DNA of 10,040 nt from Spirochaetales bacterium (lineage in GTDB: Bacteria > Spirochaetota > Spirochaetia > DTKZ01), in the NCBI GenBank assembly GCA_031274005.1, contig JAISQU010000190.1, positions 1 to 10,040 on the forward strand. The letters run 5' to 3'. The notes beneath the pieces are model-generated. The model was not told the origin of the DNA, made no database searches, and saw only the letters and a list, made by a program, of their open reading frames with translations. Shown piece after piece: positions 4,735-10,040 of the stretch. Positions within the stretch are counted from its first letter, which is position 1, and every line of letters starts with the position of its first letter. The translations under genes were made by a program, and so were the position numbers.

Positions 4735-5778
4735 ATGACCGGGACGGATATTTTCTCCATAGATGGCAGGGAATCCCACGTTGTGTATACGGAAGGGTTA
4801 CCGGCCCTTGATGAGAGCGGGGAAAGCCTCTATGTCTTTGACCGCAATACCGCGGCCCTCTTTTCCCGCCTGCCGGAAGGCTCTGTTGTACTGGAACCGG
4901 GGGAACAGTCAAAAAGCTGGACCGGGGTGGAGAGCATACTTAAGGCCGCCTTCGCGCGGGGTATGTCCAGGGATTCTGTTTTTATCGCCGCAGGCGGCGG
5001 CATGATCTGCGACATTACGGCTTTCGCGGCCTCCGTTTTTATGAGGGGCGCGGGGCTGCGGCTTATCCCCACAAGCCTTCTTTCCATGGTGGACGCTTCT
5101 TTCGGCGGCAAGACGGCGATCAACTTCGGGGGTTATAAAAACCTGGTGGGGACTTTTTACCCCGCCGGGACTATTACGATTTCCCCGGCTTTTCTGACGA
5201 GCCTTCCCCTCAGGGAGTTTCTTTCCGGTCTCGCGGAAATTGTAAAATACGCCATGCTGGGCGATGCTTCTCTTTATGAGAGCCTGCGGGAGAAGGCAGC
5301 CGCACTTACCCGCGCCGAATGCCGCGGCGACGCCGGTTTCCTGCTTGATGTGATCCGCCGGACGCTGCTGATAAAGGCCCGGTTTGTCGGGGAGGACCCC
5401 ACGGAGAAGGGCGTGCGCGCTTACCTCAACCTTGGCCATACCTTTGGGCACGGCCTTGAAGCCGCGACCGGGTTTGAACGCTTTACTCACGGGGAAGCCG
5501 TTGCCTGGGGAACCCTGCGCGCCCTTGACGCCGGCAGGGAATTGGGCATAACCGGCCGGGACTACGCGGCCGGGGCGGCGCGGCTTTTTACGGAACTTGG
5601 TTTTCCCGCGAAAGTTTCCGGCGTTCCGGCAGCGGAAATCCTGCGCGCGATGGAGAAGGACAAAAAGAAGCGGCTGGGCCGGGTCAAATTCGTTTTACAG
5701 CGAAATCTTTGCGATACTTTTTGTGAAAACCTCGAACAGGCCCTTGTTCAGAAAATAGTGGAACGGGGAATTGTATAA
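4735..5778 (+). CDS. aroB: 3-dehydroquinate synthase AroB (shikimate pathway)
   Basis: AroB converts DAHP to 3-dehydroquinate with NAD and a divalent metal, the second step of aromatic amino acid synthesis, in the cytoplasm. The 347-residue length fits the family. Visible motifs are the NAD-binding AAGGGMICDIT (85-95), PTSLLSMVDASFGGKTAIN (112-130, Asp120 and Lys126), KNLVGTFYPA (135-144), AEIVKY (167-172), NLGHTFGHGLEA (232-243) and THGEAVAWG (251-259). The probable metal ligands Glu168, His235 and His252 are all present. One departure: the usual D-x-x-GF after the glycine-rich loop reads DITAF, with Ala for Gly. The start is the ATG preceded by AGGAGAGG; a longer in-frame start at 4645 lies inside the MITE and is unlikely to be native. 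No other shikimate gene is adjacent. A different sugar-phosphate cyclase is possible but less likely. Confidence 0.93.
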   Translation: MTGTDIFSIDGRESHVVYTEGLPALDESGESLYVFDRNTAALFSRLPEGSVVLEPGEQSKSWTGVESILKAAFARGMSRDSVFIAAGGGMICDITAFAASVFMRGAGLRLIPTSLLSMVDASFGGKTAINFGGYKNLVGTFYPAGTITISPAFLTSLPLREFLSGLAEIVKYAMLGDASLYESLREKAAALTRAECRGDAGFLLDVIRRTLLIKARFVGEDPTEKGVRAYLNLGHTFGHGLEAATGFERFTHGEAVAWGTLRALDAGRELGITGRDYAAGAARLFTELGFPAKVSGVPAAEILRAMEKDKKKRLGRVKFVLQRNLCDTFCENLEQALVQKIVERGIV

Positions 5779-6040
5779 TTACGCCGGCCTGCGGGTTTTC
5801 ACCGTAATTTCCGGCCCCCTGCCGGCGGGAGCGCTATCACGGAAATGTGCGGGTAAGAGGCATAACCATCACGGCAATTGCTTCGCAATTGCGTTGCACT
5901 CAGGCGCTTTGCTGCGCCGCCTGAAGTGAACTGGCGACCTTTACCGCAATTTCCGCTGCCGACATGCGGTTCGCCTATGCGAACCGCATGTCGGCCCCAG
6001 GGCAGCGGCGTTTACCTTCGCTTTATGGAATTAAATTGCG
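5779..6040. other. Non-coding, hairpin-rich gap after aroB
   Basis: No credible gene. Possible weak terminator folds follow aroB: AATTACG (5777-5783) pairs with CGTAATT (5803-5809), and CCGGC (5811-5815) pairs with GCCGG (5821-5825), but neither has a T-run. Then come GCAATTGC repeated across TTC (about 5875-5893), an imperfect hairpin with CAGGCG and CGCCTG arms (about 5901-5923), and the very strong hairpin listed separately. Confidence 0.5.
5953..6008. repeat. Nested perfect inverted repeats (17-bp inner, 8-bp outer)
   Basis: CCGACATGCGGTTCGC (5959-5974) is the exact reverse complement of 5979-5994 across the loop CTAT, and G5958 with C5995 adds a seventeenth pair. Around it, CCGCTGCC (5953-5960) is the exact reverse complement of GGCAGCGG (6001-6008). 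Inner and outer stems share two bases, so the outer one forms fully only if the inner one opens slightly. There is no T-run, so it does not look like an intrinsic terminator. It lies between two convergent genes. Confidence 0.7.
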
Positions 6041-6168
6041 CGAAGTGCAAAAGACCGTGGGGCGCAAGGGATTGAAGGGGCGCGAAGCGGCCGCGCCAGC
6101 GGCGGAACCCCCGAAAAGCCCGGTTTTTTGCGAAGCAAAAAAGGCGCACGGAAAAAATTGATGCACCC
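6041..6168. repeat. Decayed copy C of the MITE-like element (right end intact)
   Basis: From AAAGCCCGGTTTTTTGCGAA through the terminus GGAAAAAATTGATGCACCC (ending at 6168) the sequence matches the complete copy almost perfectly, including the TTTTTTGC/GCAAAAAA hairpin. Further left the similarity is patchy (GTGCAAAA near 6046, GGGATTGAAG near 6067-6076), and no left terminus is recognisable. The terminus carries TTGATGCACCC like copy A rather than TTGGTGCACCC. It ends 10 bp from the stop codon of the hybrid kinase gene. Confidence 0.75.
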
Positions 6169-6178
6169 CTGCGCTTCT

Positions 6179-9100
6179 TTAACCGGACTTCATTTTTTCA
6201 ACGATGGCGCGCAGCTTTTCCGCGGCCTCATCATAGTCCATGGACCGGGCAAGACCGGCGGCCTCCGTTACGGCGGAAGCTATGGTTTCGGCAAAATCCG
6301 CGGGCGCGTCCGCGACGAAAAAACCCTTAATCTCCTCCGCCGCCGCCTTAACCCGCGCCGGAAGACCCTCCTCACAAATGTCCGCGAAATCCGCCAGCTT
6401 TGCCGCGAAATCCGCTGCGTTTATTGCGGTTTTGGGAGAAGCCGCTTCTTCTTTGAAAAGCGATGTCTCCCGCAGGGCTGCGTTGAAAACAGCAAGGGCG
6501 TCGCAGAAATCTTCTGTTTCCACGCGGCAAAGATACTGTTCATCGCTCTTCGCGGCGTCTTCCAGCCTTTTCCCCCACTCCGCCAGGGAAGAAGCCCCTA
6601 TGGTGGCGCAGACACCCTTAAAGCCGTGAACCTGCACGGCGTAGGGTTTCCAGTCCTCCAGTACATCGCATCTGCGAAGAATAAAAATGCCATTATCCAC
6701 ACCGTCGGAGAACAGTTTGAGTGTTTCCTTGTAGGTCGTAAAGTTTCCCGCGGCGTAGCGAAGCCCCTGCCTGGTATTAAGTCCCGGAATACCCGAGAGT
6801 TCTTTTAATAGCGGTTCGTTTTGGCCATCGGCGAGAGTATCCTCATATTCGGCTTCATCCGCTACGGTGTATTTTTCTTCGGGCAGGAATTTTTTCAGCG
6901 CGGCGTTCAGGGCTGTTCCTTCTATGGGTTTGGAGATGAAGCCGTTCATGCCGGCGGCAAGGAAAAGTTCCTCCGCGCCCTGAACAGCGTTGGCGGTGAG
7001 GGCTACAATGGGAATGGCCGCGTAAGGAGAATCAGCGGCCCCCCCCGCAAGGGCGCGGATCTGTTTTACCGCCTCTATACCGTCCAGGTCGGGCATCATA
7101 TGATCCATAAAAACAATATCGTAGGGCCGGCCGCTCTCCACGCTTTTCCTCAGTTTTTCAACCGCATCAATACCCCCGTCCACGGTTTCGGCGTCTATTC
7201 CGTGTTTAGCCAGGAAACCCAGCGCCACAGTCAGGTTCGCCGGAACATCGTCGGCCACCAGCGCCCGTACTCCTTCCTTCGCCATGACAGTGGGCATATT
7301 CTGTTCGGAGTCCTGCACTTGATCGGAATTGCCGGCAATCAGGGGCAGATATACCGTGAAGGCGGAGCCCTGGCCGTAGACGCTCTTTACCTCAATATGA
7401 CCGTTCATCATGGTAAGGAGGTTTTTGGTAATGGCCAGCCCCAGACCCGTTCCCATAATACCCCTGTTTTTCCGGGCGTCCAACTGCTGAAAATTGCCGA
7501 AGAGCTTGGGAATATCCTCCTCTTTTATGCCTATGCCCGAATCAGAAATCTCTGCGATGATATATTCGGTTTCGCCGTTATTCGATCTGCCGCGGGAAAG
7601 GGTGAAGGATACAAAGCCTGTTCTTGTGTACTTGACCGCGTTGTTGACGATGTTGGTAAAAATCTGCCGCACCCGCGTCTCGTCGCCGTAGAGAATTTCC
7701 GGTACCGCGAGGTCTCGGCCCCGTCTGAACTCAAGGCCCTTCCCCTGGGCGATAAATTCGCACATGGAAGCGATACTGTCGTAAAGCGCGTACATATTAT
7801 AATGCACCGGTATTATTTCAAGTTTTCCGGCCTCTATCTTTGAGAAATCCAGAATATCGTTAATGATGGTGAGCAGCGACCGGGACATTTTTTTCATCTC
7901 TTCGAAATAATCTTTCTGAAGAGGGGTCAGGTTTTCCGTGGGCATTAAATCGCTCATGCCGATAATAGCGTTCATGGGAGTACGGATTTCGTGGCTCATG
8001 TTGGCAAGGAACATGCTCTTTGCGAGGGTTGCCTGCTCCGCGTCCTTTCTGGCGCTCAGGAGCTTGACGACGAGGCAAAGGAGCAGAACGATAAGGCACA
8101 GGAGCAGGGCCGAAGCGCCGATAAGCCAGGGAATCTGGGCCATTTTTCTGCGGTAATCAAACACCCGCCGGGTCCAACTGTCGGAAATATGCTCCGTATC
8201 AATCAGCCGCATGGCCTTGGACACGATGGAGCATAAAACAGACTCCTGCTTATTAAAACCGAAGGTGGCGTCATAGGTATACTTAAAGACTATGTTTGCC
8301 TTGAATCCCGGCCTTTCCTCTAAATTGGTTAAGCTCAGGAGCAGGTTCCTGGTGGCCATTACCAGGTCCACTTCCCCCCGTTCCAAAGCGTCAAAAGCGT
8401 CATGGGTGTTGGTATATTCTTTTGTATCCGGGTGGTTCGGAAACCAGGTGTGGAAAACCTCGGCATACGCTGTGTCCCGCATAATCCCCACACGGGAGTA
8501 AAGCACCTCGTTTATATCTATATCTTTATATTCCAAACGGGACAAGAGGGCGTAGTAATCGGTCTGATAAGAAACATCGGGCCAGAGGAAACGGCCTTTC
8601 CGTTCCTCCGAATAGATCAACTCCGTAATCATGGACGCCCTGCCGGTTTCAAGCATATCCATCATCTGCGGCCACTCGACGGGATCTTTGTTCACCAGGA
8701 CAAAACTGAGTCCCGTAAAAGCCCCAATCTCCCCAAGTACGTCCAGGGCAATACCCTGCCAGGCCCGCTCACGGGTATTGTAAAAAGACATCGGGTAATT
8801 GTCGTATTCGGCGGCTATAGGAACGGGACGGTTCGACCGTATTATATCCCGGATATATTCCTGTTCTTCCCCGGTGAGCCAGGTAAAGAGCTTGTGACGC
8901 TGATAATCCCACTGCCCCTGAATATACATCCTGTTCAGATGAGGGGATGCGCCGCTGCGCAAAGCCTTCTGGACCACCGAAATAATAGGCGCAAGATCCG
9001 GGTTTTGAGTCGCCAGGGAAATCGGGCCGTAGAGGAGGGGGAAAAAATCTTCCGCCACCACGTCGCCGAAGCTGTCAAAAGCAGCTTCGGCAACCCCCTC

Positions 9101-9757
9101 GTCAAAAAAGGCGTCTATTTCGCCGCTTTTCAGCATCCGGTAGGCGGTTTCATAATCGCCGACAAAAAAGGTCGCAAAGGGCTTCCGTTCAAGGGCGGAA
9201 ACCTGGGCATAGGTGGTGGTTCCCTCAAAAAAGGCGTAACGGAGGGATCGGGATTTAAGGATTTCCGACAGATTCTGGGCGCCGGAGATACGCATAAATT
9301 TAACCGACCGCTCGGCGATAGGATCGGTCATATAATAAAGGCCGCGGCGCTCCTGGGTGGCGGTCAGTTCACCGGAGAAATCAATTTCTCCCGAATCCAA
9401 ACCGGCTATCAGGGCGTCCCATTCATATATGGCCGGTTCGAAGGGTATGCCGAACAGCTCCGTAAGCCACCGGCAGAACAGGGCCGAGAACCCTCCGATT
9501 TCACCCTTTTCATTATAGAAGGTTTCTGTGGTTAGGTTCATACCATAGATAAAACCGCTCCGCCGGGTCTTGAGGGCCTCAATGGCAGCGCTCTCCGCTT
9601 CGCTTACCCCCGGTATATCGCGGTACGATGTATAAACAGGATATTCGTCCCGCGAGGAGAGATGGTCTTTACCGCCGCAGCCGGAGATACATAAAAGGAG
9701 TATTCCGGTCAAAAACAAGCCGGTTGTTTTTTGGATCTCTTTTCCGATGCTTCGCAT
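6179..9757 (-). CDS. BvgS/EvgS-type hybrid sensor kinase: lipobox, two SBP domains, TM, HisKA, HATPase, receiver, Hpt
   Basis: A 1192-residue unorthodox hybrid kinase. Residues 1-27 form a signal peptide ending in a lipobox (ISGC, Cys27). Two periplasmic solute-binding domains of the SBP_bac_3 type follow (about 66-285 and 310-535), then a membrane helix (543-566). The cytoplasmic part has HisKA with MSHEIRTPMN (His589), HATPase with the N-box around Asn706, DSGIGI (739-744) and GTGLGL (769-774), and a receiver with Asp836/Asp837, phosphoacceptor Asp885, Thr921 and Lys943. An Hpt domain has VHGFKGVCATIGA with His1044, and a helical tail (1105-1192) follows. Every relay residue is present, predicting His589 to Asp885 to His1044 transfer and then an external receiver. 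The SBP domains suggest sensing of an amino acid-like small molecule, but the ligand cannot be read. A receiver gene ends 25 bp upstream on the same strand, forming an operon. The ribosome site (GTAAGG) is weak and distant; the signal peptide supports this start. Confidence 0.95.
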   Translation of the reverse strand: MRSIGKEIQKTTGLFLTGILLLCISGCGGKDHLSSRDEYPVYTSYRDIPGVSEAESAAIEALKTRRSGFIYGMNLTTETFYNEKGEIGGFSALFCRWLTELFGIPFEPAIYEWDALIAGLDSGEIDFSGELTATQERRGLYYMTDPIAERSVKFMRISGAQNLSEILKSRSLRYAFFEGTTTYAQVSALERKPFATFFVGDYETAYRMLKSGEIDAFFDEGVAEAAFDSFGDVVAEDFFPLLYGPISLATQNPDLAPIISVVQKALRSGASPHLNRMYIQGQWDYQRHKLFTWLTGEEQEYIRDIIRSNRPVPIAAEYDNYPMSFYNTRERAWQGIALDVLGEIGAFTGLSFVLVNKDPVEWPQMMDMLETGRASMITELIYSEERKGRFLWPDVSYQTDYYALLSRLEYKDIDINEVLYSRVGIMRDTAYAEVFHTWFPNHPDTKEYTNTHDAFDALERGEVDLVMATRNLLLSLTNLEERPGFKANIVFKYTYDATFGFNKQESVLCSIVSKAMRLIDTEHISDSWTRRVFDYRRKMAQIPWLIGASALLLCLIVLLLCLVVKLLSARKDAEQATLAKSMFLANMSHEIRTPMNAIIGMSDLMPTENLTPLQKDYFEEMKKMSRSLLTIINDILDFSKIEAGKLEIIPVHYNMYALYDSIASMCEFIAQGKGLEFRRGRDLAVPEILYGDETRVRQIFTNIVNNAVKYTRTGFVSFTLSRGRSNNGETEYIIAEISDSGIGIKEEDIPKLFGNFQQLDARKNRGIMGTGLGLAITKNLLTMMNGHIEVKSVYGQGSAFTVYLPLIAGNSDQVQDSEQNMPTVMAKEGVRALVADDVPANLTVALGFLAKHGIDAETVDGGIDAVEKLRKSVESGRPYDIVFMDHMMPDLDGIEAVKQIRALAGGAADSPYAAIPIVALTANAVQGAEELFLAAGMNGFISKPIEGTALNAALKKFLPEEKYTVADEAEYEDTLADGQNEPLLKELSGIPGLNTRQGLRYAAGNFTTYKETLKLFSDGVDNGIFILRRCDVLEDWKPYAVQVHGFKGVCATIGASSLAEWGKRLEDAAKSDEQYLCRVETEDFCDALAVFNAALRETSLFKEEAASPKTAINAADFAAKLADFADICEEGLPARVKAAAEEIKGFFVADAPADFAETIASAVTEAAGLARSMDYDEAAEKLRAIVEKMKSG

Positions 9758-9782
9758 AAGAATATTATACCTTACATTCCTT

Positions 9783-10040
9783 CTATTTATTTTTATTTAA
9801 CGCCGCTTTTATCTTCGCAAGCAGCACATCTTTCTCCACGGGTTTCTTTATGTAGCTCTCCGCGCCAAGATTGATAGCCTGTCCGATTGTCGTAAAATCG
9901 CTCTCCGACGAGACGAAAATAACCGGGGTATTCTCATACCATATCTGCGTCTTCGCGTACTCAAGAAACTCTATGCCGCTCATCCCCGGCATCAGGACAT
10001 CCAGCAGAATAAGGTCGAACTTTGTCTGATGCAGCAGGGA
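9783..10040 (-). CDS. Receiver-domain protein (CheY-like), 5' end outside the window
   Basis: The visible 85 codons run off the right window edge. They encode the C-terminal two thirds of a response-regulator receiver: LILLDVLMPGMSG with the phosphoacceptor Asp, then VIFVSSESD with Ser in the Thr/Ser switch position, then SYIKKPV with the conserved Lys. The final helix, KDVLLAKIKAALNKNK, leads straight to the stop, so no output domain follows the receiver. It is either a stand-alone CheY-type protein or the last domain of a longer protein. It lies 25 bp upstream of the hybrid kinase on the same strand, making it a natural candidate for the acceptor of phosphate from the kinase Hpt domain, which is inference from context. 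Confidence 0.9.
   Translation of the reverse strand, partial: SLLHQTKFDLILLDVLMPGMSGIEFLEYAKTQIWYENTPVIFVSSESDFTTIGQAINLGAESYIKKPVEKDVLLAKIKAALNKNK

Noticed and set aside
4330..4811. Coding frames across the MITE on either strand (up to about 150 codons)
   Set aside because: They are produced by the repeat itself, lack ribosome sites and resemble no transposase.
1..6168. CRISPR array
   Set aside because: The repeats are few, differ in length and are spaced kilobases apart; no spacer-repeat periodicity exists.
6128..6808. Rightward 226-codon frame starting in copy C of the element
   Set aside because: It runs from the element end into the antisense of the kinase Hpt and tail region and encodes no recognisable domain.
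6821..9535. Long rightward open frames (340 and 377 codons) opposite the hybrid kinase gene
   Set aside because: They are antisense to a gene with unmistakable domains and show no recognisable motifs; in GC-rich coding DNA such mirror frames are common.

Overview
The window looks like an accessory-rich stretch of a spirochaete chromosome, most likely a Treponema-type organism. This is a judgement from overall gene style: lipobox-bearing proteins, a very large hybrid kinase with two solute-binding domains, and repeat-laden intergenic DNA. No marker gene proves it. I see no tRNA, rRNA, CRISPR array or intact transposase gene.

Left part (1-2964). A truncated copy of a small inverted-repeat element opens the window. 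It is followed by about 200 bp of non-coding DNA with a strong hairpin. Next come two leftward genes: a four-helix membrane protein of unknown function, and a NarX/DesK-type sensor histidine kinase with no response regulator beside it. A short divergent promoter region separates the kinase from a rightward membrane protein that resembles an ECF-transporter S component.

Middle (2965-5778). A 410-bp intergenic stretch holds a decayed copy of the inverted-repeat element. It leads into a tiny two-gene unit: a 42-residue lipoprotein-like ORF, whose stop lies 7 bp before the arfB ribosome-rescue gene. arfB ends exactly inside a pair of palindromic elements bounded by three CTAG tetramers (3931, 4122, 4316). 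After these come a compact foldable segment (4320-4409) and a complete 250-bp MITE-like element with perfect 23-bp terminal inverted repeats and a 9-bp target duplication. The MITE sits about 50 bp upstream of aroB (3-dehydroquinate synthase, shikimate pathway).

Right part (5779-10040). Between aroB and the convergent kinase lie 400 bp of non-coding DNA with several strong hairpins and another decayed element copy that stops 10 bp short of the kinase gene. The rest is a leftward two-gene signalling operon: a CheY-like receiver protein (cut by the window edge), then 25 bp later a 1192-residue BvgS/EvgS-type hybrid kinase. That kinase runs lipobox, two SBP domains, TM, HisKA, HATPase, receiver, Hpt. 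All canonical phosphorelay residues are present, so it probably runs a ligand-sensing His-Asp-His relay, with the neighbouring receiver as a candidate end point.

The most distinctive feature is the density of small non-autonomous palindromic elements. At least four copies or remnants of one family and two CTAG-bounded palindromes fill nearly every intergenic gap in the first 6.2 kb, and several abut gene ends or starts precisely.
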